Positions 38,701 to 48,425 are shown, numbered from the stretch's first letter. The stretch is DNA of 64,000 bases from Apostichopus japonicus (GCF_037975245.1 NC_092575.1:5757501-5821500); one strand, 5' to 3'. Program-made: numbers and translations. Notes: generated from the sequence alone by a model not told the origin.

Positions 38701-41700
38701 GAGCAGTGGGATATGGTTATGTGAATGAATGTAACCAGACATGGGATATGGTTACATGAATTAATCAAATCAATAATTGGGATATGGTTATTTGAATTAA
38801 TCTAACATGCAGTGGAATATGGTTAATTGAATGCATCCAACAGGAATTAGGATATGGTTATTGAATGAATCTAAACAGGATTGGCATGTTTTATTTGAAT
38901 GAATCCAACCAGAATTGGGACATGGTTATTTGAATGAATCTAACAAGAATTGTGATATGGTCATTTGAATAAATCTAAATGAGAATTGGGATATGGTTAT
39001 TTGAATTAATGTAACCAGACATGAGATATGGTAATATGAATTAATCAAATCAATAATTGAGATGTGGTTATTTGAATTAATCAAACGAGCAGTGGGATAT
39101 GGTTATTTGAATGCATCCAACATGAATTAGGATATATTTGAATGAATCTAAAGGGGATTGGGAATGGTTATTGGAATGAATGTAACGAGAATTGGGACAT
39201 GGTTATTGGAATGAATGTAACGAGAATTGGGACATGGTTATTGGAATGAATGTAACGAGACATGGGATATGGTTATTTGAATCAATAATTGGGATATGGT
39301 TATTTGAATGAATCTAACGAGCAGTGGGATATGGTTATTTGAATGCATCCAACGAGAATTAGGATATGGTTATTTGAATGAATCTAAAGAGGATTGGGAT
39401 ATGGTTTGTTTTGAATGAATCCAACGAGAATTGGGACATGGTTATTGGAATGAATGTAACCAGACATGAGATATGGTTATATGATTTCATCAAATCAATA
39501 ATTGGGATATGGTTATTGGAATGAATGTAACGAGACATGGGATATGGTTATTTGAATGAATCTAAATGAGAATTGGGATATGGTTATTGGAACGAATGTA
39601 ACGAAAAACGGGATATGGTTATTTGAATGAATGTAGGAAGCAATCCGATATGTTTGTGTAAAGCAAACAATTCCTTTGAGGTAGCAGGGCTCATTGGACT
39701 ACAAACTCCTACAGCTGCTATTAAAATCAACCTTCAACTCACCGGATAAACTTTCAGCCTCCAAGTCAACCCTGTTACGTGCAATGGAGGACTGTAAACG
39801 GCCTCTGCTTTAATCTGCAGGGCACTAAAAGGAAAAAAACATGAAAAGCTATCGATGGTGACCAGTGGAATGCTGCGAGGATCCAGAACAGTCGTTAACC
39901 TTACTGCATAGAAAGAACTTCTATTGTGCAAGATTACAGCACTTTATGGAATGCATCCTACTCCACACCATGATGCCATCCCACCTTCCACCCACCAACC
40001 AACCCCCCCCCCACCCAACCCTCCCTTACACTCCTTCAGCTGATCAAATTCAGTGATAAACATGCCTGTCTGTGTCAAGGGGTTTAATCTTCAAACTTAT
40101 CAAGCCACAAATTGACTGACTATATAGAAATAAAATCTTTTTCTTACCTGAAGTTAGTTATAACAAATCTGCTGTTATCATATGCAGGCACCAGTTCACT
40201 AAAAAAGAACAAAAAAGCACATATTAACATATCAAGTGCATCTACTCTTTCTCAGATGTTATCGCCTTTATCAGTTCTTAACCCTTCCTTGGGTGTTATG
40301 CCCTATATCACAGTCTGTTAACCCTTCCTCTCTGATGATATCCTCTTAGTCGGTTGTTAAACCTCCTCAGATGTAATCCCCTTTATCAGATGTTATCACC
40401 TTTATCAGATGTTATCACCTTTATCAGATGTTATCCCCTTTATCAGATGTAATCCCCTTCATCAGATGGGTATCCCCTCTCTCAGCTATTTCTCCCACCT
40501 CTAAGAAGTTATCCCCTTCTCAGCTGCTACATCCCTCCTCATCTGCTATACCATTTCTTAATCTCCTAACCGTCTTTTCCAAAGAACACTCCCTCTCCAG
40601 CAACTATCCCAAATTTCTCATATGCAATCACCTTCTTTATCTTTGACCATCTCCTTAAACTCTGTCCTCCAAATTTGAATGATGGGAAATTAAAAGTTAC
40701 GTTTTAAGCGGCTGATACAAAGAGTAAATTATTAACGGCCACCCTATGCTTGATATCCTTTTGAGAAACGACAAAGATTATGTCTGACCTTCAGGTCACA
40801 TTTTCCAGAATATCATCTTACCTGGTGAAGTCGGCCGGGACGGGAGCGGAGACGACTGATGCCATCGGTTGACGATGAACTCTTGAAAACATCTGCCGGA
40901 ACTGACCACTCATACTGATCAGATCGCTTTTGGATATCTCGCTGACTTTTGTTTCGACTTCGAGAATTAACTGTTCCAGTAGATCCTTCTGTTGCATCAG
41001 CTGATTCTTTTGGCCTTCAAAACCAATCAAGATGAGAAAACAAATTAATATAATTTAAGAAAAGAAAATTTCTTTCTTTGTTATTTATTTTCATTTTTAG
41101 CTTTTTATGCACTTGTGAATAACTTGAGTGGTTCATTAATGGGTGGCATAAGGCAAAAAAAAACTGGTTATGATATTTTGTGGATCATTAAAACCCATTG
41201 CTATTAGTCCCAGTAGTATTTCTATACCAGTTTCAGTTACCTTAAAACATCTGAATTTCATCCATTAAAGTGGCTGAAATACTAAGTCTAACAAACAGAT
41301 CAAAAGGTCAGTTTCTCTATTGCAACACAAACACTACTAGTGCTCATTTTTTGTTGTTCGCTTTGACTACAATATAAGAACTTCAATTCTGCCTGAAGTC
41401 ACCCATTTAAGCTTTCAAGAATAGCACCAAATTCAGCTTAACCAAACCATTTAGAAACATTTAAGAAGGAACAGTCTGCATAGCAGTTACAATAATCCTG
41501 CAAAAGGGGTGATAAAGCAAGCAAGATAAAAGCACGAATTAAACAATTATGTGGTCATGTCATGAGACCATAAGGCAATCCAAACACCCAGCTAGATTGC
41601 TGTTTATGTGCCTTGAGTGAAGAAGTTTCTGTGTTTGTTTTGCTGTACGAGAAATACCACAAAGTACCTCCACGAATAAAATGAAAAAATTGACAAATAT

Positions 41701-44700
41701 CCCAGCAGTAGAAAAGAGCCATGAGAGTTAAACATTTGGGATAATATGATTCTTGTTTGCTGCCATGTCATGTTATCCAGCCATTTCTTCACTGAAAATA
41801 TCATTTTTGATCAATAATGTTACTACCTCACTTTTCTGTATGCATTTTTGAAGCATCAAACTTTAGCATCATACCTGCATAAAACCACAACTTACAAACA
41901 TAAACAGGTAGGGCTCTTGGATAGTATATGATATAGACATACCCATTAAGTATGATATGTAGACATACCCATTAAGTATGATATATAGACATACCCATTA
42001 AGGTTAATAATTTACTCTTGAGTTGAGTCTCTAGTCTTCCAATCATCATCTCCACTGCATTCTTAATTTCTCTCACTCTCTCCTCTTTGGCATTGCGAAC
42101 ACTGTCGACATTCTTGTCCTGAAAATGAATACAGTTAACTCTTTGAGGCCAATTCATACTCAAATTATATATATGTATGTATGTATATTAATATATATAT
42201 ATATGTATATGTATATATACATATAAATATATACATATACATATATATATATACATATATGTATATATGACGACTGGTGCTCAGAGATATGACGAACCAC
42301 ACATGGCAAAAAACATCATCATTGCTATATTTGTAACATATATGGTTTTGTTTACATTTATCGCCCCGCAATTTAAATTACAGTACTAATGAACCGGCCT
42401 TTAATACCCTCGATTGAAAATTTGCAAAATGTTGCAAGTTTTCTTTTCATGATATAAGTAAACGAGATCAAATTTGAGAACATTGTATGTACATAGTTAG
42501 GCTTGAAAATATTTTCCGAAAGAATCAAACAACTTTCAAATAAAAACAAAGGAAAATGAAGGACCTATTTATATCCCTGATACACAGGTTGACCTGTGAA
42601 TCTTGGCAGTGCTATCATATGGCTATGCCAAAACAATGTTAAAAAACACACAAGTAAAGTAACAGGATGCCAGCATGTGTGTAACCGATACTGCATTGAC
42701 ACGAACCAAAAGGAAACAGATGTCATTCTATCCTGCTATTCTATACAATTCCATCCAACAAGATATTCCTTAGAACTACATTAAAGGAGAAACTCCCACC
42801 GAGCAAAACCCTACCAAAAAAACAAACAATATTTGGAAGATACCATCGGTTAAAATGCATGTCAGAGTTTATCATATACACAGAGTGCGATATTTAAGTG
42901 CCAAGAAGACTTGGAAGTCATATAGCATTCCCTTCGTTTGTTTTTCTTTTCTTTCCTGTTTGTCACATTTTCATGGTAAACCCACAAGCGCAATACCAGA
43001 AATATTATATTTCAAAACTTCAGTACTTTGGCACTATCTGTTTTTTTTTAGCCTACGTATACCAAAGAAAATATACAACAATGAACAAGTTGTATGATTC
43101 CTCACCAAATCTAATTTCCTCCCCCCCCCTTTCCCCCAACCCCCACAGAAACCAACTGACAAACATTGTGTTTAGGCTACTGCCTTACAAATAGTCATTT
43201 TGGCTAAGCGTTTCTTCCAGCTATATTGTTGAGATCTATTTTTGATTTCATTTATCTATAACATAGTGTTTTGACTCACTATTTCTTGGTCCAGGCTGAT
43301 GAGTTCTCTCAGTTGTCTTTTCAAGGCTTCCATTTCATCTTTAACTTGAGATGCATGGTGGTTATAGATCTCGTCCAATGGTTTAAAGGTATGTTTCTCA
43401 TGTTGCTTTTAAAAAGAAAAAAGTTAAATAACATCACCAAATTGTACACAAAAAACAAAGGGTGCAAAGTTTTTTTTTTAGTCAAAAGGCAAACCGACAT
43501 ATCCTTTTTAATCTTCTATAAATCTGGTGAGGTAAGAAAGAAAGTGAAGGCCTAAAGCCAGCTGCACACTGCCCCGACTGAATGTGATTCCTTTGGAAAT
43601 GGAATAAAGTGGATAGTCGTCTATGTTCCACGTGCTTTAGACTAAGACTGATACAGATTTAGCCAATTTTGCATCAGAATAAAATTCACTCCGTGCAACT
43701 CCAACATGTAGAATTTTCCAAGCTGGCACAGCCTGGCAGTGTGTGGCAGTTCCCCAAAACAGCCTAGTTTCAACAATTGCAACCACTAAACAGGGAACAA
43801 ATTTTGTCACGTGACCTAAACGAGCACCTGATGTTAACATCAAACAGTTGTTGTGTACGGTCAGTCATTCGGTTTACAGTGGTCAGTTTGATGGCTGTGG
43901 GTAACGATGTCCATCGGGACGCAAATCCCGATGTTCGAATCAGGCCGTGTTCAGTAGGGACACTGCGTCACATTTAAAATCAGTCAAAGAAACTTTCCAA
44001 AATTTTCTTTTCAATTCACTATCTTTAATTTGCAAGTAGACCCTTTACATTTACATTTCAAAATTTGGTTTCATTAGGCACGTAGGGGCATTGGGGCTCC
44101 TTTAAGGTACAAATGCACCTTCCATGCCTGGACTCTAAATTGGCTGTATGAATGCTGAAAAATACCCCCCACCCCTCCCCCAATCTCCACAATAAATGGT
44201 TTCTCCTGGATGCCATCAGTTTCCATTATAACACTAGTACTGTACAAGTTTAATACTAATACTTACTGTACCACCCCATAGGGCACACTGGTGGCATATA
44301 CACGTCTTACAAGTCCAACAAAAGACGCTCAACTTCTCGTTATGGATTTCGCATCTACAGATAAAGAGATAGAAAGTAAGACACTGTTTGCTAACCTATT
44401 CCGACATAAGTTTCTGCATTGTTGTTAGAAATGTCCTAATTATAATACTTGTTTAAATAACACCCTATGTTTAATAGACACTAATGAATGTTCGTCGATT
44501 TCAAATTAATTTGGAGAGCTTTCCCGTCATGCGTAAAGTGGTTGCTTCACAGCAGGAGACCTTTGAATGTCAAGGATTGTTGGTAAAATCCTCCAAAGAT
44601 GTATCACAATTACTCCATTTCTCAGCCTGTTGAATTTTAAATAATATTTATGAGATAGAGCAATGAAGACAATACAATAAGGAATGGGTAATTTTATTAA

Positions 44701-46953
44701 ATGAACCAACATGAGATGAAAAGTAAAGCCTTGTTAAATACTTACTGATCTTTCTCTGTGGATTCTGATTTGGTTTGCTGTAAAATGTCTAGATGTTGTG
44801 TGACCTCACCAGCCCATCGACAATTCACAAGGTCATTCAGTTGTAAGGGTGCTCTAGAATAGCAGAACAAGTAAGGACCAAATTATCAGGTAGACTATGC
44901 ATAAAAATCAGAAGATGGTGTTTTTCACCTAAAACTTAAAGATTTGTGACACCCAGTATGCACCTTTCATCTTTCACTTTTTCAACCCTCATCCCACATC
45001 TCACAGGGCTGATTTTCCTCCCAGTTATTTGGCTTATAAAAGTTCTATCAGTGTTACCGAAGATTTTAGGGGTACTAAAATCAATACAATCTATTGGTGA
45101 ATAGGCGCCAGTATCACTGGGGGTTACCGACACTTTATCAGAGGTCAAAATGTGAAAACTGTCGGGTTATATCGCTAACACATTGCGTCCATCACAAAAA
45201 CATTGCGCCCATTGGGTGTTGTCAACCTTGACGAACTACTACTGTAATAAATTTTTCTACATCTGAGATCAATTAAATTCATTTATAACTGGAGAACATT
45301 TGAATATTCTTCTTTCACATGATGCCACCTCACTATATATCTCTGAATTGTTAACAGTTCTCTGCAAAATTAAACTTACAGCAAACAAAAAGTTAACCAA
45401 GACAATTAACCTTTACTTTGAGATAAAACTTACGTGCAATGTGGGCACACTGGTCTCTGCTCTGTTAGCCATCTCTGAAAGAACACACAAACAAATTACA
45501 GTAGCTATTCATTCAAGGAAGGAACATAAACTAAAGTGATGAATGTGAGTGCATTTTCCCTGAAATGTATGTAAAAGTTTGAAAACTTGTGGCGCTTTAG
45601 AAACAAAAATCTCATCTGTCCACCATCCTCCCTCCTTTCCTCCTGAACATTTAGTACTAAAACAGTAAGAAACAACATCTGTGGGCATTTGTTAGGGGCA
45701 ATAAAACTGAATGGTATCTCAGTATAATTGATGTGTCACTCTGTTTCAAATAAACCTGATAGTTATTATTGAACCTTAATTATATACAAAATATTGAAAA
45801 ATCCCAACTAGCCACTTTACATGCTCTGGAAAGTCTTTTCTGAATACATGCTATGAAACCAAAACCAGAACATGATTAAGTTCTGTTTCACTTGTAGAGG
45901 ACTTCACTTTTATAAATCGGAAGTGTGCCCCCATTTTCAGATGACTATTTTCGCGCGATAATAACTTCATCAATGTCATGACTTATGCTGAGTCAGAAGA
46001 CATTGGTTTCGATAAAACAATGGATAGTTTTGTTCTTACGAACGATAAGCGAAATCTTTCTCACAGTGAAAGAACATATAGCTAACTTACAATTGCGATA
46101 CTTGGATTCGGCATTCAACGACTCGACAACGATATTATATATTTTACGACCATTTTTCACTTGAAAGGAAAACCTTTATTGTTTTCCCTATTTTTATTAA
46201 TATCAAATAGGATATGAGTTGCCCCTGCTTCCGGGCGAATAATATTGTTTTTAAAGATGAGGATTATTTCGAGATTGGGATTTGTGTTTTCAGTTTTCAT
46301 TGGAGCCTGTCTGTAGTGTTCATACTCATGAACCCTCATAAGGATTAATGAAAGGAAACGTTGAGACAGCGACATAGCGCAAAAAGGACTATAGTGTTTG
46401 AGTCGAGTGACGTACTTTTACATTTCATTACATAATTACCACCTAATAACCCTAGCGTCCAAACAATCACGTCTCTTTCACACACATAAAAAAGTTAAAC
46501 AATTTATAATTATTCTTACCCGTATGCAAGCATAACAGCACAATTTGCTACAACGTGGGCACAGTCGAGCATTCTGAACCTTTTCCATGCAGATGAAACA
46601 TCTGAAGACCTGAGCCAAACTCTAGTAACAAAATATGAAAGGAAAAATATACATTATGCCTCAACATTTCTTATGTCATCATTGATTTCTCTGTGACATT
46701 CAAAAATAAGCAAATTTATAGGAATGTTGCAAGCAGTCACTTCTCTTGCCTGTGTGCACTTGTGCAGCAGCCATAATCATAGATAAAACTTGAATATCCA
46801 TATAACTACTACTACTAGTACTAAGTACTACTACTACTAGGTTTAACTTGAATACAACAACAACGAAGGCTTAAGCCTAGCCTAACGAAATCTATTTGAA
46901 CGTTCGTTGTATCCTACCGAGACAGAAGCATCGTTGCTAAAATTCGGATTCAT
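26689..46953 (-). CDS. TRIM37: TRIM37 E3 ubiquitin-protein ligase (RING, B-box, coiled coil, MATH), complete gene
   Basis: Twenty-three coding exons with consistent phases assemble into about 883 residues (human about 964). Domains in order: degenerate RING at about 20-59 with eight conserved Cys (20, 23, 33, 36, 41, 44, 56, 59), the family's PHC here being PRC; B-box 2 at about 97-130 (C97, H100, C108, C111, C116, C119, then His); coiled coil at about 135-225 including [23 protein letters not shown] domain at about 275-403 containing [18 protein letters not shown] and [18 protein letters not shown]; then a long Ser/Glu-rich tail ending in Lys-rich [16 protein letters not shown]37 is the only TRIM class with a MATH domain. 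It ubiquitinates substrates, restrains centriolar assemblies and acts in peroxisome import and chromatin. Exon 17 contains a possible in-frame TAG (see findings). A decoy or duplicated piece of an exon lies next to exons 7, 13, 17 and 22. Confidence 0.95.
27640..27735 (-). CDS. TRIM37: TRIM37 coding exon 22
   Basis: 96 nt: [32 protein letters not shown]. Acceptor TTCCAG, donor GAAG|GTAGGA. A degraded tandem copy lies at about 27775-27880. Confidence 0.84.
27775..27880 (-). pseudogene. degraded tandem copy of TRIM37 exon 22
   Basis: The segment GCTGGGAACATCCTCATCAA of exon 22 recurs 137 bp away at about 27847, with weaker similarity on both sides. In the exon's frame the copy reads SFDEDVPS then TAA. 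It sits upstream of the true exon in gene direction. Confidence 0.8.
28098..28138 (-). CDS. TRIM37: TRIM37 coding exon 21
   Basis: 41-nt exon encoding [13 protein letters not shown]. Acceptor TTTCAG, donor ACA|GTGAGT. Assigned by splice sites and phase. Confidence 0.8.
28689..28812 (-). CDS. TRIM37: TRIM37 coding exon 20
   Basis: [40 protein letters not shown]. Acceptor TGCAACAG; donor ACAG|GTTTGT is weak at positions +3 to +5 but frame and phase fit both neighbours. Confidence 0.82.
29279..29668 (+). mobile_element. tRNA-derived SINE, family B
   Basis: GTTGTGGTCAAGTGGTTAAG (A box), GGTTCGAGCCCTGG (B box) separated by a tRNA-length arm, then a long body with CCTTGGGCAAGGCGCTTTAT and CACCCAGGTGTATAAATGGG, ending in a short AACTTT tandem tail. 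It lies in TRIM37 intron 19. The CTTGGGCAAGGCGCTT block is common to several invertebrate SINE families (remembered, not checked). Confidence 0.85.
29714..29938 (-). CDS. TRIM37: TRIM37 coding exon 19
   Basis: 225 nt: [20 protein letters not shown], a Ser/Glu-rich stretch, [20 protein letters not shown] and GLVHTAVD. Acceptor TTAACAG, donor GATG|GTAATA. The [12 protein letters not shown] part parallels LQDLGMELLAKSS. Confidence 0.85.
30335..30396. repeat. two-copy 32-bp tandem repeat
   Basis: AACTCTATATTCTATGTG then AGAGCATTACA occurs twice in succession. Confidence 0.85.
31318..31536 (-). CDS. TRIM37: TRIM37 coding exon 18
   Basis: 72 codons plus edges: [40 protein letters not shown], then Ala/Ser-rich to GTADSNL. 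Acceptor GTCAAG, donor [19 protein letters not shown] corresponds to MLKRLKTQM. Confidence 0.88.
31930..32640. repeat. intronic minisatellite of ~165-bp units derived from the 3' end of TRIM37 exon 17
   Basis: At least four diverged units after exon 17 each contain GGTCTAGGGAAGCAG, a CATTCCTTTCTTCT..TTCAACAATCCTTA block and CCATCCACAACTGCC. They begin at about 31940, 32108, 32265 and 32440. The first half of each unit matches the last ~60 coding nt of exon 17, including its distal 5' splice site (minus strand GTAAAAGACATG) in the two units nearest the exon. Confidence 0.88.
32637..32869 (-). CDS. TRIM37: TRIM37 coding exon 17 (short form)
   Basis: In frame from acceptor AAATAG at 32870-32872 to donor AG|GTAAAA, encoding [16 protein letters not shown], then a Ser-rich part, [17 protein letters not shown] and [18 protein letters not shown] matches LLDLKDRSS of vertebrates. 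A much better polypyrimidine acceptor (CCCGTTAG) lies 57 nt upstream at 32927, but the added 19 codons include TAG at 32890-32892. An alternative donor 12 nt earlier (exon edge 32649) stays in frame. Confidence 0.85.
33976..34106 (-). CDS. TRIM37: TRIM37 coding exon 16 (Ser-rich)
   Basis: Starts SED, then eleven Ser, then [17 protein letters not shown] and [10 protein letters not shown]. Acceptor CTTTCAG, donor [18 protein letters not shown] matches the ENDIDEETMSGEND acidic motif of TRIM37. Confidence 0.92.
34626..34747 (-). CDS. TRIM37: TRIM37 coding exon 15
   Basis: 122 nt, in frame, encoding a polar stretch [18 protein letters not shown] and [15 protein letters not shown]. Acceptor ATTTTAG, donor GAG|GTAAGT. 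This disordered region is poorly conserved, so assignment rests on frame and splice sites. Confidence 0.85.
35114..35165 (-). CDS. TRIM37: TRIM37 coding exon 14
   Basis: [17 protein letters not shown] plus one nt. Acceptor TTTTTCAG, donor CAG|GTATGT. Matches [10 protein letters not shown] of the vertebrate protein. Confidence 0.93.
35626..35751 (-). pseudogene. truncated tandem duplicate of TRIM37 exon 13 with its 5' splice site
   Basis: About 125 bp repeated with a 151-bp period from 35777-35901. It includes the last 25 codons of exon 13 and its donor GAG|GTAAGA. The reading frame is intact ([19 protein letters not shown]..) with one amino-acid change near the end (Lys to Glu). The first third of the exon and the normal acceptor are missing. 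Confidence 0.9.
35828..35935 (-). CDS. TRIM37: TRIM37 coding exon 13
   Basis: 36 codons: [36 protein letters not shown]. Acceptor TTTCAG, donor GAG|GTAAGA. A truncated near-identical copy lies at 35677-35751. Confidence 0.96.
36637..37135. repeat. three-copy tandem repeat, ~163-bp unit
   Basis: Units at about 36637, 36800 and 36961 each carry TCTAAACAT.CTGC.GTCT, a C-rich run, TTCTTACCCAAGATA.ACTC and GTTGATATG. In TRIM37 intron 12. Confidence 0.9.
37177..37357 (-). CDS. TRIM37: TRIM37 coding exon 12 (MATH)
   Basis: 60 codons: [51 protein letters not shown]. Acceptor TCCGCAG, donor CAA|GTGAGT. Completes the MATH domain. Confidence 0.97.
38360..38436 (-). CDS. TRIM37: TRIM37 coding exon 11 (MATH)
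   Basis: [25 protein letters not shown], acceptor TTTCAG, donor TCAAA-type ending AA|GTAAGT. The NYLSVFLEL strand is the MATH core. Confidence 0.95.
38600..39650. repeat. large VNTR, ~30-37-bp unit, about 28 copies
   Basis: Units of the form GGATATGGTTATTTGAATGA plus ATCTAACGAGAATTG repeat for about 1 kb in TRIM37 intron 10, with variants ending CAGTGG, AGACATG or ATTAGG. It ends about 90 bp from exon 10. Confidence 0.95.
39743..39824 (-). CDS. TRIM37: TRIM37 coding exon 10 (MATH)
   Basis: 27 codons: [27 protein letters not shown]. Acceptor CTTTTAG, donor CCG|GTGAGT. Confidence 0.95.
40148..40198 (-). CDS. TRIM37: TRIM37 coding exon 9
   Basis: 51 nt encoding [17 protein letters not shown], acceptor TTTTTAG, donor TTCAG|GTAAGA. 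First strand of the MATH domain. Confidence 0.93.
40248..40500. repeat. degenerate 18-bp tandem repeat
   Basis: TCAGATGTTATC.CCTTTA repeated, perfectly for five units near 40385-40460 and degenerately around that. It begins about 50 bp upstream of TRIM37 exon 9. Confidence 0.88.
40822..41014 (-). CDS. TRIM37: TRIM37 coding exon 8
   Basis: 193 nt encoding [37 protein letters not shown] and [19 protein letters not shown]. Acceptor TTGAAG, donor CCAG|GTAAGA. Ends the coiled coil and leads into the MATH domain. Confidence 0.95.
41936..42001 (-). repeat. triplicated TRIM37 exon 7 5' splice site
   Basis: Three head-to-tail copies (two of 26 bp, one of 24 bp) of CTTAATGGGTATGTCTA plus ATATCATA as read on the minus strand. 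The first copy is the real exon end and donor; the other two are in the intron. Confidence 0.93.
41995..42118 (-). CDS. TRIM37: TRIM37 coding exon 7 (coiled coil)
   Basis: 41 codons plus one nt: [41 protein letters not shown]. Acceptor TTTTCAG, donor ATGG|GTATGT. The donor motif is repeated twice more directly downstream. Confidence 0.95.
42170..42268. repeat. TA/TG microsatellite
   Basis: About 100 bp of alternating TA with TG and AC interruptions, starting about 50 bp upstream of the TRIM37 exon 7 acceptor. Confidence 0.93.
42269..43279. other. TRIM37 intron 6 unique part
   Basis: Between the microsatellite and exon 6. AT-rich, with a C run at 43122. No gene or repeat with clear ends recognised. 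Confidence 0.5.
43280..43405 (-). CDS. TRIM37: TRIM37 coding exon 6 (B-box end, coiled coil)
   Basis: 42 codons with [13 protein letters not shown] and [15 protein letters not shown]. Donor ATA|GTGAGT. The acceptor AAAAG at 43406-43407 gives two residues more than the vertebrate spacing, so the exact 5' edge is a little uncertain. Confidence 0.88.
44267..44354 (-). CDS. TRIM37: TRIM37 coding exon 5 (B-box)
   Basis: 29 codons: [27 protein letters not shown]. Holds most zinc ligands of the B-box 2. Acceptor CTGTAG, donor ACA|GTAAGT. Confidence 0.96.
44746..44853 (-). CDS. TRIM37: TRIM37 coding exon 4
   Basis: [21 protein letters not shown] followed by a polar linker to EKDQ. Acceptor TTCTAG, donor CA|GTAAGT. 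Matches [20 protein letters not shown]. Confidence 0.94.
45434..45474 (-). CDS. TRIM37: TRIM37 coding exon 3 (end of RING)
   Basis: 41 nt encoding [13 protein letters not shown], donor AC|GTAAGT, acceptor TTTCAG. Supplies the last RING cysteine pair. Confidence 0.95.
46520..46621 (-). CDS. TRIM37: TRIM37 coding exon 2 (first half of RING)
   Basis: 34 codons including [23 protein letters not shown] and ACIR. Acceptor TTACTAG, donor CGG|GTAAGA. Carries the first six RING cysteines. Confidence 0.95.
46918..46953 (-). CDS. TRIM37: TRIM37 coding exon 1
   Basis: ATG plus 11 codons ([12 protein letters not shown]) ending TCG|GTAGGA, in phase 0 with exon 2. [14 protein letters not shown] across the junction matches DEQSVESIAEVFRCF of the vertebrate protein, which supports this start. 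An out-of-frame ATG lies 8 nt upstream. Confidence 0.82.
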
Positions 46954-47344
46954 CGTTCATCGTCTGGATTCAACTTTCAAGAAAAAAGAATTTCGCGATC
47001 AAAATCAAGTCTTCTGACTTCCCAATGTTTGTGTCTACTCCTTGCCTAACTTTATTCAGCCCTGCAAAAAGGGAAGATAAACCAACATCTAATTCGCAGC
47101 ACTACAGTACAGTTACGCTAATGCTTTATCCTCAAAAGTTCCCCAGCTGGGAATCCGTGATGATTCATATTGCAGACGGCTATATAAAATGTCAACACAG
47201 GCACCGCAATAAACATGAACGAAAAAGAGAACTTTGGGACACATCAGATATAGCCAAAACTTTCAGAAGCAGCAGGCCTTTGGGTTTACGTTCTACGGTA
47301 CTTAGGATAGTTTCTTCTTCCATTCGAGAGTGCTTCACAGATAT

Positions 47345-47480
47345 TTCTAAAGACTCCGTCCCCTGAAGTTGGGGCCGCTTCACCCTGTACCCTAGGGTAC
47401 CGAAATTTCACGCGCGCACTAATTCTAAAGACTCCGTCTCCTGGAGTTGGGGCCGCTTCACCCGGTACCCTAGGGTACTG
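47345..47480. repeat. 78-bp direct repeat with palindromic core
   Basis: TTCTAAAGACTCCGTC.CCTG, AGTTGGGGCCGCTTCACCC and GGTACCCTAGGGTACC recur with a 78-bp period. The second part forms a 16-bp perfect or near-perfect palindrome in each copy. Confidence 0.9.
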
Positions 47481-48299
47481 GACTGGGTGAAGCGGATAAG
47501 AATCATCAGCTGGACTCAGGCCAATGGCGGACGCCACGCCGAAGCGATGATACGCATTACACTAAACATTGTATTACAATCGGCCCAAGGGATTCATAAC
47601 GGTCCGCCTCCCTCCATTCACAGCGATCCCCAGGCTCCCCCGCTCCGTACGTGACACCCCTGCACCCCGTCCGTCATATGTGTACCGAAACTTCATAAGT
47701 TACAGACGCAAGTAGTGTGCCCTATTTAAATTGTTTGGGAATTATACAATTTTTGACCGACTTAAATTGTAACTGGAACGTCAGAAGAAAATCAAATTTT
47801 CCGTAGGCTATTTTCAAAACTCATGCATGCAGGCGCGGATCCAGCAACAAATACAAAGGAAAAATAGTTATTAGAACAACCATGTTCGAGTTCTCTTCAC
47901 ATTTGGAGTGAAATTGGATACGCGTATGCATGATATGGATATTTATCTTCTCGTTTGGGCTAAGACTTTTGACCGTACGTACTATATGTGCTTTCCACAT
48001 ATGCGTAGGAGGCGGGGGGGGGGCAGGGGGAAGACTGCCCCCAAATTTCCAGAGGACAAAATATATATATATATATATATGCAGTAGCTTGCCCGAATTT
48101 TTTTCAAATATTTGCCCGACAATTCCGTGGAGAGCGTTTTTGTTATTTGGTTTCTGACATTAATATTAATATAGGCCTAATGATTTTCTTTATTTAGCAT
48201 CATGATGCCCGAATATTTCCATTTTTTCTTCTTCTAATTTACCAAATTTTTTGGGAAGTGTAAATTTCTAAAACGTGAGATTATAAAATAAAGAATGTT

Positions 48300-48425
48300 T
48301 AGATGCAACTTGCAAGGCCTCAGAAGTGCCATTTCCGGCAATCTGAGAGGCATCTTTTGCCAAAAAATTTCTTGTACGCTACGCGCCAACTGATGGTGGC
48401 GCTCCGCTTAGATAGTGTCACGGGA
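48300..48425 (-). repeat. dispersed repeat, same family as 12737-12813
   Basis: Reverse complement contains CTATCTAAGCGGAGCG, GCGTAGCGTACAAGAAA, CAGATTGCCGGAAATGGCAC and CAAGTTGCATCT. It is the longer of the two copies. Confidence 0.7.

Noticed and set aside
38600-39650. CRISPR-like array of regularly spaced repeats
   Set aside because: Units are contiguous and degenerate without unique spacers, in an animal intron; this is a VNTR.
43777-43977. Pair of overlapping ORFs on both strands in TRIM37 intron 5
   Set aside because: No splice context or homology; the flanking TRIM37 exons join directly.
47286-47537. Minus-strand ORF with two YPRV.GEAAPT.GDGVFR repeats just upstream of TRIM37
   Set aside because: Reflects the 78-bp direct repeat. 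It does not join in a sensible way to TRIM37 exon 2, while 46918-46953 does.
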